DNA of 64,000 nt from Torymus aiolomorphi (GCA_036365515.1 CM070876.1:171951978-172015977), one strand, 5' to 3'. Counted from the first letter of the stretch, positions 1 to 12,810 are shown. Notes: generated by a model not told the origin, from the letters alone. Numbers and translations: made by a program.

Positions 1-3000
1 AACGTAATAAAGCTTCGTAACGCACATTTCGCCACTTACATTCGCGTTCTCAAATCCATCCCGCTACAACGAAACAAGACGACGACAACCCCTACACGTA
101 TACACGCGTAGATATACTACACGCGTATATACATACAATAATAACGCGGGTCGATTATTCTCGCTTGTGAATATTTCAGGAGCCACGGCGCGCTGCACTC
201 TCCGCTCTCGGATAGAGAAACGCGCACTCTAATAACGCACTACTACACTCGCGCGCGGGCGGCTAATAGTTATGCTGCCTCCCTCCCCCTCTCTCGTCCT
301 GCGTATAGACAGGGAAAAAAGGGTTTCCGCAAAGGGAAAGTCCTCCCGGCCGGGGTGCAGTACGTGTAATTGCGCGCGCGACGGGGGAGGGGAAAAAGTC
401 TTGCGGTTTTAAAGTTGACGATATATTTTTATAGTGCGCGCGCGCGCAGGGGTAAAAGAGAAAGAGAGAGAGAGAAGTTTCGAGCGGTTTGCGGGCAACG
501 CTATTTAAAGAAGGGCTGCGCGTCTTTTTTAAAAGTTTCCTCTTCCCTCCGCCTCCCGTTTTTATATTATATATTTCGAGCTCGCAGCGAGGGACATATA
601 GATATACGGTAATTTCGCAGCGGTAGAATTTTCGATTTTAAAACTTTAGTTTAGACTCGAAAGTTTCGAGTGAACAAAAAAAAAAGAAAATAATAATATC
701 GGAACTTTAATGCGAACCCGATAAGTTTTGCGTCACCGTATATAGAAGAGGAGTAAAAAAAGAGCGGCCACAGCCGCCTTCGTAAATCATGCGGCCGAAC
801 TTCGGCACAGACACACACACACAGACACACATTTTTTCGCACGGGGGACACACGAGTGCGATAAAATCTTAATGCCGCCATCAAAGCCGCCGTAATAATA
901 AAATTTAACGGCCGCGAAAACAGGCTACCGTAGCGCATGCACGCGCGCGCGCGCCTACGCGCCTTTATCGGCGATAAAATAAAATTTTACGCGAGAGCTG
1001 GCGAAAAATTTCAAAATCCCCGAAAAACGATGAAATCTCTCGCGCCGCGCTAGTTTGTGTACTCGCGGGGTACTCTGACCCAGTGGAGTGAAGGGCGGTG
1101 GTGGATGATGATGACGATCATACGTACGTACATACGAATGTATGTGTGTATATATGTATAACGTGTACGGTAGATCGTGTTCTCGATAGCGCCGGCTACC
1201 AGTTCGCGCTCCGGGCGGCTTTTCCCGGAGTGCGAGATAGCGGTGGCGTGCGCGCGAGATAAAAGTGTACTTTTGATATTATTTATGGCGAGTGAGAGAC
1301 AGGGTATTGTTCGATGCAGCCTGCGTATTCAATTTAGAAGTCCGTTCGGTCGATTGCGTAATAAAATAAATAGCCGATTTTCTTGTTGGCGGGGGGATTG
1401 AGAACGAGTTGGTGCGGGGTGAAGGAACTTTTGGAACACGAAGTAGCATTAACTTGAGAGTTTTATTGAAATATTCGTAAGATATTTATGGTTAATTGGC
1501 CAATTTATATTACTCGGTTTTGTGTAAAATTGTATATTTGAAGAATAAGCATGTATAATAGGGCAACGGTTTGGTTGTGCTCTATGCTAAACGCATAACG
1601 TTAGGTTTTGTTTTGATTTTATTGTTTTATTCCTACTCAATATTAAATAAAACCTCCAATGTAAAAATAACTTAATTGACATTCAATAGAAACATGGAAA
1701 CGATAAAGTCACATTTATTTGCATTCACATATGATTTACAAAACTGTGTTAATTTAGTTTTTCCGTATATATTTATTATTTATGAATCACTACTATATTT
1801 AAAAATAATAACGGCACGAACCCTTCACTTTCAATGTAAACACGACAAATCCCTGTTATTCCCCTTAATTTCCTACCATAAACAATTTTTACAAAACCCT
1901 CTCTTTTTTACACTTCAGCGGCAGCCACCGAACACTAAAAATTCCTACATTTTTGCACAAACCCCTCTCTCTCTCACAAAAAAACACCAGTAGTCAACTA
2001 CTCATATACCCTCACCTCTCTTAACCGCTGACCAATGAGAACCGTCTCTCGCTCGCTTGCTTACGCGACCGCAACAGCAGCGGCACGATGACGACGGAAA
2101 AGGGAAGAAAAAGAGAGAAAAAAGGAGCGCAAGCGTATATGCGCAGACACAGACGCATACACACCACGCCTCGAGGCTTACGCGTACACCTGTGTGCGCA
2201 TGCGAAATGCCCACGCACGCGAGGAGCGAGCCTCGAGAGGACGAGGAGTGTCCGTCTTTGTTAGAGCGCGCGCTGTCAATCTAGAAGGAGGGAGAGCGCG
2301 GAGAGCGGGGAAGGGGGAGGGCTATTTTTTCTTTTTGTTTGGGTTTATCGAGAGAAAAGCGAAGAACCGTTTTTTTTTTTATTTAAAAGAGAAAAAAGAA
2401 TAATTTTAAAATCTCATTTTTAAGATGTAACTTCTGAAAAAGTTAAACACCAAAGTGTGGTTTAGCTTTCTGGGTCGAAAAGGTATATCCCCCTGAAGAA
2501 ACACGCGCATTACCAATCCTAATAAATATATTTATATCCGAGACAAAAAGCAAAAAGAAATCCCCAAAACATTATTATTAATACCCTCTACGACACACTA
2601 GGAACTTTTTCCTTATATACCCGCCGGACCTTGGCTCTCGTGCCAACCGCACACACCGAATCTAGAACCCACTTGCGCGTTTTTCCTTTCGCTCAGCGCT
2701 CGTAAATTTCCCCGCTAATGATCGGCCGCGCTTAATTTTTTAATCGGCCGCCCGCGCGGGCCTCTAATCACGCTCCACACCGGGCGCAAGAAGCGACCCG
2801 TGGGACACACACACTCGCGGTCGCCCGTAATGAAATTATCCACGGCGCGTATATATGTATCGGCGATTACGCGCACTCGTAAAAGTGTTTTTGCCCGGGG
2901 GGTATATAAGCAGCGAACGCGGCTGGGGATTTTTTTTGCTGCCTTCCTATCTCTCTCCGCCTGGAAAATTTCGAGGCGTAGGAGAGTGAGAGAGAGACAA

Positions 3001-4025
3001 CAGCCTTTTTGCGAAGGTTTGTCGTCGTTAAAAGCGTACGGGAATATTGATTATCGTTATTAGACTGGACGAGCCACGGCGAGCGGAGATTTAGGCTCTT
3101 TCGCTCTCTATGCTTCTTTTTTTCCCTTTCGTCGTGCACGTTTTCTAACGCGGAGTACAATTAAAGGTGTAAGTCGAATGTAAATCAATTAGCCGTTCGT
3201 AATATACGGAGCGTGCGCGCGTACATTACGAAAATCGACCGGCTTCGCATTGGAAAAGCCCCCGCGCGCGGGAATAAGACATTTCCATCGCGAGGAGCAT
3301 CATCATCATAGTGAGAAAATAATAATACATCTTTTCGAGTTTTAGTGCAGAAATAATGAGGGGTTCGCTTTCCGCACCGTGACCACTGCTCTGTGCGAGT
3401 GTAGTACAGTATAGTATAACTCGGCATAATTAACTCGCCGCCGCTGCGACTGCTGCTGTATTATGCGCGAATATCGCATAATAATAAAGCTTATCTAAAT
3501 AAAGCGCGATCGGCTGAGTCGCAGCGCAGATTTATTGCGCTGATGCGTTATTCCGATGGGAGATGTTGCGTAACAGCGGATAGATGTGTGTATAAGGTTT
3601 GAATAATCGAATGTGCGCGGTGGTGCGTCTAAACATTCTCGAGTGGGAATAATTCGGAAGGAGGAGGAAGGGATCAGTGTAACAGGAACTAAATTCACTT
3701 TGGGCTAATAAAATTCCACTTCATCACATTTAGAGATTAAGCAGAGTGACTTTGATGAAGTACAAACTCGTTCGAATAGGCGCGAGAGGAGCGTATTATA
3801 TATGCGTGTAGCACTGCTTTGAATTGATCAAACTAGAAGATTTTTCAAAGAGTTTACACGTCGACGTGATAAATTTCGTTGTGTCAAAAATATTTAAGGT
3901 GGTTCTTTGACGAGGCGGAGAATAAGAGCTAATAATCGTGTTTTCAAAGTCAAGTTAGTCACACGTTAAGATTGTTATTGTTCATGTATTGAAGGATGAA
4001 AATAATATTCTCAACGTCACTGCTT
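1..4025. other. Distal part of Dll intron 2, no exon seen
   Basis: The Dll homeodomain exon at 6304-6524 ends at a donor and the next Dll exon (homeodomain helix 3 onward) is not found between 6303 and 1, so this stretch is read as intron. It holds CpG-rich and CG-dinucleotide runs, a short CA tract near 810-830 and AT-rich sequence. No reading frame in it shows domain or splice features I can support. Confidence 0.6.
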
Positions 4026-4602
4026 CCCTGGTGGAAATCCAAAACATTTTTTAACTAATAACTGACCATTTATATTAGAAACTTGCTATAAAATGGAAAT
4101 TTCTCTTGTACAGTTTCTAGCTCCCGATGAAACGCTTTTTCTCCTATTATTTAGCTATTTAATAGATTGAAAAATGGATTGAGTTTTTTGAAGATAAGCA
4201 CAATCTTGTTCTTGAGTATTTTAAAGGTATTAAAACTGATCAGTTTCTTTAGTCTGGAAATGGCTGGTAAAAGGCTTGCGGTTATGACAAGGAGCGAAAG
4301 AGACAGAATCAGGTGGAGAAATAAAAGTTTTGCTGAATTATTCGTAAAATGAGTACAACAAATCATTTATTAGTTACTGTTATTTACTTATATTTTGGTA
4401 AGCCATACAATACACTTTAATGCTCTTTCATTAAAGATAAAATTAGTAAGTAAATCAAATACGAATATTTTGTTGTTACGTCAATCTAAGAAATAGTCAA
4501 ATAATGGTCGAAAAATCGTTTCATCGTAGCGATTAATTAGCCAGTTTTACTAGCTATTTTCTAACTTCTTGGCCATTTCATACAGATGAATTTCTACCAG
4601 GG
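4026..4602. mobile_element. CCCTGG-family MITE, copy 1
   Basis: A 577-bp element bounded by terminal inverted repeats CCCTGGTGGAAAT (left) and ATTTCTACCAGGG (right). It is similar along its whole length to the segment at 8839-9382, so both ends are defined by two copies. Shared landmarks include a run reading TTTAAAGGTATTAAAACTGA and one reading AATACGAATATTTTGTTGTT. It has no transposase-like frame and is therefore non-autonomous. The superfamily is not assigned because no clear target-site duplication is visible. Confidence 0.85.
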
Positions 4603-4829
4603 CTATTACTGTCATAAAAATAAAATTGTCCGTCAGTTTGTGAATCTCTGCGAACAACTCCGAACTTTCCAAAAAAGCTCCCTATACATCTTAAATATCC
4701 ATCATCCTCGTCCACCTCTGGCACTTATCGCGCGCACCCACCACAAATAAACAATTTCCGCGGCCCTCATCTCACTCTCTTACGCGCGAATATGACAAAA
4801 GGCTCTCGCGCCGCCGCACACTCGGGCCG

Positions 4830-5512
4830 AAAGGTTCAAAACCACCTAGAGGTCATAATTCTCAACCGAATTTGAAAATTTAAAAACAGGAACTTTTGTG
4901 ACAAAATACCAAAGACCGCTACGAAGCCTAATTTTGATAATATGAACCTATAAACCTAATTTATAACCTATAACCCCAAAATTTACACTTGTGATTCCCA
5001 AAAATGCTATAAAACTTCAATTTATAAGTCCTTGACACATGCTCTCTTAACCTTGATTCATAAAATTGGTCTACAGATTAAGTCTTGGGCCATTCTGTCA
5101 GAAATAGTGTATATTTTTAGGATATACATTGTATGTGGTTTAAATAACATTTTTCTCTTTTTTATAGCTGATTTTGGCCTCAGAAACCACTAGGTGTAAG
5201 ACCCCCTTAAGACTTATGAGGTTAGGGCTTATAGGTTTAGAGTTTATGAGTGCATGGCTTACTGGATCAAAGGTAAAGAGTTCACGAGTAAAGGACTTAC
5301 AAATTAAAGGTTTATCGTATTTTTGGGATTTGCAGGTCAAAAATTGAATTGATTGGTTGATGTGATAGGATTATATGACTCCTTAGATTTATAGGTTAAT
5401 TTTTTGGAAAATCAGGCTTCGTAGGGCTCTTCGATATTTGATAACGAATGTTCCTAAGCAAAAATGTTGAGATTCCGTTGAGAATTGCGACCTCTAGGTG
5501 GTTTTGAACCAA
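4830..5512. mobile_element. Foldback DNA element with ~110-bp TIRs
   Basis: The left end GGTTCAAAACCACCTAGAGG is the inverse of the right end at about 5491-5510. Complementarity continues inward for about 110 bp with small gaps; for example CTACGAAGCCTAATTTT near 4920 mirrors AAAATCAGGCTTCGTAG near 5411. The middle contains the short repeat described at 5107-5210. No coding capacity is seen. It is a non-autonomous inverted-repeat transposon within Dll intron 2. Confidence 0.85.
5107..5210 (+). repeat. Dispersed repeat X, copy 1
   Basis: About 100 bp with the core AGCTGATTTTGGCCT followed by an ACTAGGTGTAAGAC-type segment. It matches 21575-21678, where the flanking text is closely parallel, and the truncated 24010-24066. 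It sits in the middle of the foldback element at 4830-5512, so it may be nested within it or part of it. Confidence 0.7.
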
Positions 5513-6303
5513 AAAATCCGTATGGCCCCAGTGTGTGCCGCCACGCGCGCATTCCTCGGCGAAATCAAATCAAGCGGCCGAAAGAGGAAGCGACGGCGAA
5601 GAAAGAGCCAGAGGCGACACGACACGACAAAAGAAGAATTTCTGACAATTTGCTCGAGTTTCCTGCAGTTTAGTCACACGCGCGCGCCCAGTAGTAGTAC
5701 TGTCCCTCCAATTAGCGGCCGACGCGATAATTGCCACGCGCAAGCAAGCAAGCGAGGGAGAGAGAGAGACTTTGGTCCATAAATTGCGAACCGGAAACCA
5801 AGCGGCGAGATTCGCTCTGCGAATTTATGAGCGACGTGCAGTGGACACTGGGGATGCGAATTTTTAGTTATAAGGATGGGAGGAGTGGATTAGGCGGAGG
5901 TGGAATGAAATGTGTGCGCGTATGTGGGGTCCAGTTGCGTGTGAGTGGACACTGGTCGCGTTATGGAGCGGGTAAGACGAGATGCATGAGGGCCAAGGGG
6001 TTGGTAGTGTCCTAGGGTTGCTGGTTATTTATAGGACTGGGTGGCCGGAAAAATGACAGTGCGATCGGGTTAATGGTCCGGTGATTCTTGCTAATTAAGA
6101 AGGATTCGTGGTTTAACAGTTGGCTAACTCGTATATTTACAGGATTTTCAAACTTTTTGTCGTTTTATGTCTATCGGATAAATTTGAAACTTTCGCAGAC
6201 CTAATAAAACTTTCAAACTTATTACACCTCGCAATGTTCATACAACGAGAACCCCGATCGGATTACATCAACGAAAAAAAAAAAACAAAAAGAATACACC
6301 AAC

Positions 6304-6524
6304 CTGCGTCTGCGTCAATCCTAAGCTCGCCGCGAGTTCAGCTCTCTCGGGTAGCGCGAGGTACTGCGTCCGCTGGAACCGCCTGTTGAGCTGCTGGAGC
6401 TGTAGACTGCTGTAGATCGTCCTCGGCTTGCGCATCTTCTTGCCCTTGCCGTTGCGTAGGGAGCCGCCGCCGCCACCGCCGAGCTCGTCCACGATGCCAC
6501 CCTTGTTGTCCAGCGGCGAGAGGT
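6304..6524 (-). CDS. Dll: Distal-less coding exon 2 (homeodomain, first part)
   Basis: Encodes LSPLDNKGG, an acidic/Gly-rich linker, then [17 protein letters not shown] and on to LGLTQTQ. These are homeodomain residues up to position 44 of the Distal-less/Dlx class, which includes the class signature [10 protein letters not shown] and the stretch [15 protein letters not shown]. The exon stops at CAG followed by donor GTTGGT, the homeodomain 44/45 split. Helix 3 (KIWFQNRRSKYKK in the family) must be on the next exon, outside the window. The acceptor is ambiguous. AG at 6525-6526 gives this start and joins in phase with exon 1. AG at 6543-6544 keeps the same phase, adds six residues and has a better consensus plus a CTGAT branch-like motif about 35 nt upstream. 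Product: homeobox transcription factor of limb, antenna and mouthpart patterning, nuclear. Identity is certain from the sequence; the exact start is inferred. Confidence 0.93.
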
Positions 6525-6712
6525 CTGCGAACACGCGCCACCCTGACATCAAACACTCGAGGTCCGCGGCCCGGTGATCAGCCGTGGCGTGATCGTTGTA
6601 CGGGAGGGGGAGTTTTGCAGGGGTTGCCGTGAGAGAAGGTCGGACTTTTTTTTGGGTAATTGGCAATGTTTATTTAGTAATGGTTTGTAGTATTTCTGTA
6701 CGTATATGTCGA

Positions 6713-7511
6713 ATTCTACAGAAAATTACCCCTAACTGTGGTCGAAAAATCATAAAAATTCAAAGTTGAAGCACACCTCCAACAATTGGTTTTTCCTATT
6801 CTGTAGCAAAAATAATGCACGAAAAGCGTGTCGAACCAAGGAAATCGGCATAGTGTTTTTCAGGAAGCTACATGTAAGTTTTCATATGGAAATTTAACAT
6901 GGGAAAAATGGACGAAAAGTGGTCATTGATGATTAACCAATAGCAAGCTATTGAAGCGGCAAAAAAATTTTTCACGAAAAATCGACTAAAGTACAAGAAA
7001 AGAGCTTTAATTTGAGACTAGAAACGTTAAAATCGGTCAATTCTGTGCAGAGCTACGTGAATTTGAAAATGGCGAAAAATGATGAAAAATGACCAAAATT
7101 TTAAGAATTACGTAGATTTGGGAAAAATCGCTCATTTTTGGTCATTTTTCGTAATTTTCAAATTCACGTAGCTTTGCACAGAATCGACCGATTTTAACGA
7201 TTCTAGTATCAAATTAAAGCTCTTTTCTTCTACTTTAATAGCTTTTTTGTAAAATTTGTTTTTGCCTCTTCAGTAGCTTGCTATTGGTTAATCATCAATG
7301 GCTACTTTTCGTCTATTTTTCCCATGTTAAATTTCCATAAGAAAAATTAAATGTAGCTTCTTGAAAAACACTATTCCGATTTCCTTGGTTCGACACACTT
7401 TTTGTGCATTATTTTTGCTACAGAATAGGAAAAACCAGTTGTTGAAGGTGTGCTTCAACTTTGAATTTTTATGATTTTTCGACCACAGTTAGGGGTAATT
7501 TTCTGTAGAAT
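6713..7511. mobile_element. 799-bp near-perfect palindromic element
   Basis: The whole segment folds on itself. The left end ATTCTACAGAAAATTACCCC mirrors the right end GGGGTAATTTTCTGTAGAAT, and pairing continues to a centre near 7112 (for instance GGTTAATCATCAATG near 7286 mirrors CATTGATGATTAACC near 6926). There is no coding frame of note. It is read as a long-TIR/foldback non-autonomous DNA transposon in Dll intron 1. The arms differ by scattered substitutions, so it is not a very recent insertion. Confidence 0.92.
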
Positions 7512-7613
7512 ACAACATATAATGTAATGGAAAAACGCACTACTTATTTTTAAAGGAAATTTGCTCTTGAAAGGGTTAACGAATCATTAAATGAAGTGTT
7601 CAGTTAGTGTATT

Positions 7614-7776
7614 GTGTACCTAGGGCGCAAAGTGGGCCTTTTTAGACCGAGTGTGGAGTTTGCAGTACGAGTCGTAGGTGAGCTAGCACGAACCGAAGGC
7701 GAGTGCGTTTTGCGAACCGAAGACGAGTACTGCAAACACACGAGGTCAAAGGGACTACTAAGCCCTAGGTGCACAC
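7614..7776. mobile_element. Short palindromic MITE
   Basis: The ends GTGTACCTAGGGC and GCCCTAGGTGCAC are inverted copies. Inner arms (GTTTGCAGTACGAGTCG on the left; CGAGTACTGCAAACACAC on the right) also pair, and the middle repeats an ACCGAAG-GAGT motif. About 160 bp, GC-richer than its surroundings, with no coding capacity. It lies about 100 bp from the 799-bp palindrome. Confidence 0.75.
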
Positions 7777-8838
7777 CATATTTTTTGTGACTCATGTATT
7801 GATTTTCGGCGTTTTTGAACCTAAAAAGCAAGGCTAAATTGAGTTTTTGCAATTTTTCGGAATTTTAGAGTAGCGGGCGCGAATGAATTTTTTTATCCAA
7901 TCGGTCAAAAAAAAGTCACTTTAGGACCTCTTTTTAGGTCGAAAAACGACGAAAATCGTGCATGTGTTACAAAAAATAGTTTTCAGGAGTTTCTAACAGT
8001 TAAATATTTGTTGTTGGCATCGTTAAAGCTTAATTATTCGAGACCAATTCAATTTCACAGCTATCTTATCAGTTGATAACTATTTTTTACTATAAAGATT
8101 TACTTTACTCTACGTAATGTGCCTCCGATATTCTCTCACTTCTTACAACCAAATTTATACTATCTTTTACGATTTTTAAATATTTTGGTCCCAGTAAATA
8201 AAAAAAAAAAAATTAATTCAACTTCTAAAAGACGATTAGGATTGCAGCGAACCACATGGCATTAGCATAAACCGCAGCTTTACTTATTTTCAAAACTATC
8301 AAGTTGCATATTTGCAAAACATGAAACGTTTCTCTCAACGAGCAACAAAGCAAAATGAAATAACGCCACTTAGCTCCAATCCCAATCACCGGCCATTAAC
8401 AACAACCTGCGCACGCAGACACCTTTGTCAACCAATATTTATCAAGCCCAAACAGCGCCTCGGCACCCAATTAAACCCCGCCGAGGACTAATACGCGGAG
8501 GCTACTTAAAAACCACGCGCCCGAGCTCAACAAATGAGTTTGCATTAGCGCACGGGCAGAGAGCCGGCTAATTGATGAACCTTAACACGCAGAGGCCCTG
8601 CCGCGGCCGATTTCTCTTCTCACGTGCGCACGCGCGCAAGTACCGTGGATCAATCACGGTGGCGCCGATTCGCCCGTAAGAAGAGAGAGGATCCGATTTT
8701 TTTTGTTTTCGGGAGAGTCGTGTGTGTGTGTGTGTTATACGTTGTAATGAGATATAAGATTTTTAATTATTATATAAATTTTTAAGTGACCAACCGAATT
8801 TATATTACTAAGCGTTTTCAAATTTTTTACAATATTAT

Positions 8839-9382
8839 CCCTGGTGGAAATCGAAAAGATTTTATAACTGACTATTTAATATTAGAAACTTGCTATAAAA
8901 TGGAAATTTCTCTTGTCCAGTTTTTAGCTCCTGGTGAAACGCTTTTTTCCCCTATTATTCGGCCATTTGATAGATTAAAAAATAGAATGAGTATTTCAAA
9001 GATAAGCGCAAGTTTGTTCTTGAGTATTTTAAAGGTATTAAAACTGATCAGTTATCGTCAGTGCTGTTATGACAAAAAGTGAGAGAGACAGAATCAGATA
9101 GAGAAATAAATGTTTTGCCGAATTATTCATAAAATGCATATAACTATAATGATTTATTAGTTAATGTTATTTACTTACATTTTGGTAAGTATTCGATGCA
9201 CTTTAATGCTCTTTCATCAAAGATAAAATTAGTAAGTAAATCAAATACGAATATTTTGTTGTTACGTCAACTTAATAAATAAGCAAATAATGGTCGAAAA
9301 GACGTTTCATCATAGCGATTAATTAGCCAGTTTTACGAGCTATTTTCTAACGCTATTTCATATAGATGAATTTCTACTAGGG
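8839..9382. mobile_element. CCCTGG-family MITE, copy 2
   Basis: A 544-bp relative of 4026-4602 in the same orientation, starting CCCTGGTGGAAAT and ending ATTTCTACTAGGG. Compared with copy 1 it has a small internal deletion after the AAAACTGATCAGT motif and scattered substitutions. The short frame it contains is incidental. It lies in Dll intron 1. Confidence 0.85.
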
Positions 9383-10047
9383 ATGTTTCTTCAAATGTCA
9401 CACTAACCATCGAATATTTCCCCCACTCTCAACGAATCGCAAATTCCTTCCATTCCCCAAACCATTCAATCGAGCCGTAAACCTGCGCCCACAGTAGCTG
9501 ACTCCCGATAATCTCGCCATTAATCAACAACCCACGAAAAGACAACGACCAGCTGTAGAACACACAGACACACACACACACACGTGTACACTTGTCGCCT
9601 TATCCGACGGTCGTATCTGACCCGCGTGTGCACCTGACGACAACGCCGATGTCCTATTCTCGTTTTATCTCACGTTCGGTGAGATGTGTAGTAGCTCGCG
9701 CTAATTGGGCCATTAAAGCGGCAAGGATCCGATGCTGCGCGATAGCGGCTGTGTATAAACACGAGCGCGGGTGCTTTCTTTGATCAGCGCAAGGACGAAT
9801 GGAGATGTGTATATAATATGAGGTGGGTGTGTGGGTTTTCAGAATTGCGGAATTAATTTTTTTTTTTGGGTGGAACGCGACGTGGGGATGGACGGGGGAT
9901 GTTCTTGTTTTGTAGTGTATTAATGATATACTTATATATGTTTGTGTAGTGTTATCGGGAGACAAGAGATGCGAACTGTGGATATGAATGATGTGCCATA
10001 TTAAGTACCGGGATATTTTAATTTTGTAAGAATCGTTGCAACGAATA

Positions 10048-10291
10048 TACACCGAGAAAAAAATTTCTTGGAATCAAAGAAAATTTCTTTGCGGGCAATC
10101 CATGAAATATTTCTTTGAATCAAGACAATATTTCTTTCAATAAAAGTAATATTCTTTCAATTGAAGAATCAATTTCAATTGAAAGAAATATTACTTTCAT
10201 TGAAAGAAATATTGTCTTGATTCAAAGAAATATTTCATGGATTGCCCGCAAAGAAATTTTCTTTGATTCCAAGAAATTTTTTTCTCAGTGT
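10048..10291. mobile_element. ~244-bp perfect-arm palindromic MITE
   Basis: Left end TACACCGAGAAAAAAATTTC, right end GAAATTTTTTTCTCAGTGTA, with essentially uninterrupted arm pairing through the centre near 10170. Repeated GAAAGAAATATT-type blocks fill the arms. TA at both edges suggests a TA target-site duplication (Tc1/mariner-like), but this is inference. The almost complete arm identity suggests recent insertion or ongoing arm correction. It is within Dll intron 1. Confidence 0.92.
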
Positions 10292-10897
10292 ACTTATAAA
10301 AATAGTATCTATAATCACTCCACCAATCATCTCCTAAAAAAAAAACGCCGTCGCATAAACGCCACACGCAGCTACAAGAACTCCGATGCAATTTTTGCGT
10401 TATCTTATCCGGATCGATAACCATTCTCGCACTTATACTCGCGCGGCGCATCTCATACAAGATTCATCGAGCCTCATCGACTTACGCGTGTTGTAGCGAC
10501 ATTTCGATATATCGTCGTCATCGTAACTTCGTATCGCCAGCTACCCCATCAAGGAAAGAAAAAGAGCGAACTGCGAAAAACTCGCGACTCCCCCGCGCGT
10601 CATCGCGCACGCGCTAATGTCTGGTCATTACGCGCGATGACCGTGACTGCATTATGCGCGCGCGCATTATCCGCCGACGAAGATAGGGAGAAGTTTAAAA
10701 AAAAGAGAGATAGAGAAAGTAGAGAAAGAAAGAAAAGTATAAGAGGCTAACTCTCCGCTGTCTATTAATGATATCGAAGGGGTTGTATCGTCGTAGTATC
10801 ACACCGCGGCGTACTGCTACTACAAGCGGCTGGCCGTTGAACTCGAAACCACAAAATGACTGGATGATTGTCGGTTACTCGCGACACGACGTTAGCT

Positions 10898-10920
10898 GCT
10901 CTCTCTCTCTCTCTCTCTCT
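10898..10920. repeat. (CT)n microsatellite
   Basis: About 11 CT units in Dll intron 1. Confidence 0.95.
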
Positions 10921-12404
10921 TGCTCGCTCTCCTCATTGTTGTGTGTTGCGCGCCGTCATCGATACACACTAGACGCCGCGCTACATAGGGAAAAAGAAGG
11001 GGTCAAGCGCAAAGTTGTTGAAACTTTTTCTCTCTTACTATTAGGCGAGCGCGGGAAATGCGTTTTCCCTTGATTATAGCCTGGCGACCTTTGCGAATTT
11101 CGAGACTTGCGTGCAACGCAAAGGGTTGCTTGCTGCAGCGGCGGTGGCGGCGGCGGCAGCGACCGCACAAAAGGGACACGAGGGCAATTTTAAAATGTCT
11201 CGCGGAGGGGTGGAGTGAAATTTAAATGAGTCTAAAGTCTGCGCAGTTTTATATTTTACAGCCGCAACGCGCGAGCGGCGGTTCTCTCCTGTGCCCGCTG
11301 CTGCTCGATTATTCAATAACTTGTATACAGGCGGAGTGAGCTGCGTTTTCAGTTAAATTCAACGGGAAATTGGTTAATACCGCGGCGACGGGGGAGTCGC
11401 AGATATTTCTTTGTTTCCTTTGTTTTTTAACGAATCGAGTATGCGTTTCGTTATTTATTATTAAGTTTGTCAGTGTTCTTTTTAGACCGGGAGTGCGCGG
11501 AAAAAGGAGAGATAAGCCGCGTGATGAATACTGCATTGTTGTAGGAAAAATATCCACGAGTTACGTTAGGGGAAAAAAAAGGAAGAATATTGTAACCGGT
11601 ATACATATTTATATTTGCGTCCGCTTAAACAACTAGACCGCTTATCATTTATTTACGTTATTGCTAGCCGAACGCGTGGGGACGATATTTTATTCGTGCG
11701 CGCGGAATTATAAAACTTTATCGAAACTTTAGCTAGATACGCGAATGTTTTTGCAGTAACACACGCGTTATTGTCCAGCGACTATTTATTCCACGACATT
11801 TTTATACATCTATACACGAGTGACGTCTTTTCGCTCTGCGCTTTCCCGAACAGAGGCAAGTGGATTCTGAAAACGAGGGGATAAATCTATTTTCGAAAGA
11901 ACTACAAACAGTTTCTTCTTCGAGCGGAAAACTTCATTAAGAAATCTTACTTCAAGAATGAACAGTTTACTTGCAGAAAGTTGATTGCCAGTCCAATATA
12001 AAAATAGCTACTGTGTCAAAAGACAAAATGATTTTCCCATCGCTTCCAAAAAACGCTTCTCTCACCGTACGACACCTACCCTCCTATAATAGACAACAAA
12101 AAATGTTCCCTGTCCAAAACTGTAACAGACACTCTCTATCTCCCCCATTACCTCCCATTCGCACTTTTTACTGCCAATATTTTTTCGCGCTTTCTCCGCC
12201 ACACACCAAACTAGATCTCCTACCACTACCTGCCATTCTTGCTACCGATCGCGCGCGCGCACGCGCTCATTGTGTATCGGTGTCGCCTCAAAGTGGCGAA
12301 AATTTACGACGGCCGGACCCCCACAGGGCGAGAGACGGGCCCCAATAAAAAAGCCCCCCCGCGGGAGCCAGGAAGAGAAACAGAGATTTATTTATTTTTC
12401 TCTA

Positions 12405-12410
<6 letters not shown>

Positions 12411-12438
<28 letters not shown>
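12411..12438. repeat. (CT)n microsatellite
   Basis: About 14 CT units, in Dll intron 1. A second simple tract, (TG)12, follows at 12781-12804. Confidence 0.95.
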
Positions 12439-12440
<2 letters not shown>

Positions 12441-12775
12441 CCCGGCGCCAATCGCAGAAACGCCGCGTAATTATGCAGGTCTTTTATATCGCACGAAAGA
12501 AGAAGAAGAAGAACGAAGAAAAGGAGTAGTAGCAGTAGTGAAAGGCTTCTTAATAGAGTTAGGCCGTGTAGCGGCGGCAGCGGCGGTAGTAGCCTATCGA
12601 TCCGACGACTTTGGCGTGGCGAATGCCGTGGCACCGTCAGACACGCTGTCGTCATGCGACTTATGCGCCCTGGCGATAGGCGGAATTTTCTTAGTCGTGT
12701 GCAGGGAGCACGCGCCGGGCGACTAACTCGAAAATGTCAACCTCCTTTTCATGCATACACGTTCTTATCTGCAGT

Positions 12776-12810
<35 letters not shown>

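Noticed and set aside
1..6303. Dll exon 3 (homeodomain helix 3)
   Set aside because: Searched the minus strand by eye for a KIWFQNRR-encoding sequence; none found, so it lies outside the window.
8786..9082. Open frame within MITE copy 2
   Set aside because: Not maintained in copy 1 of the same element, so incidental.
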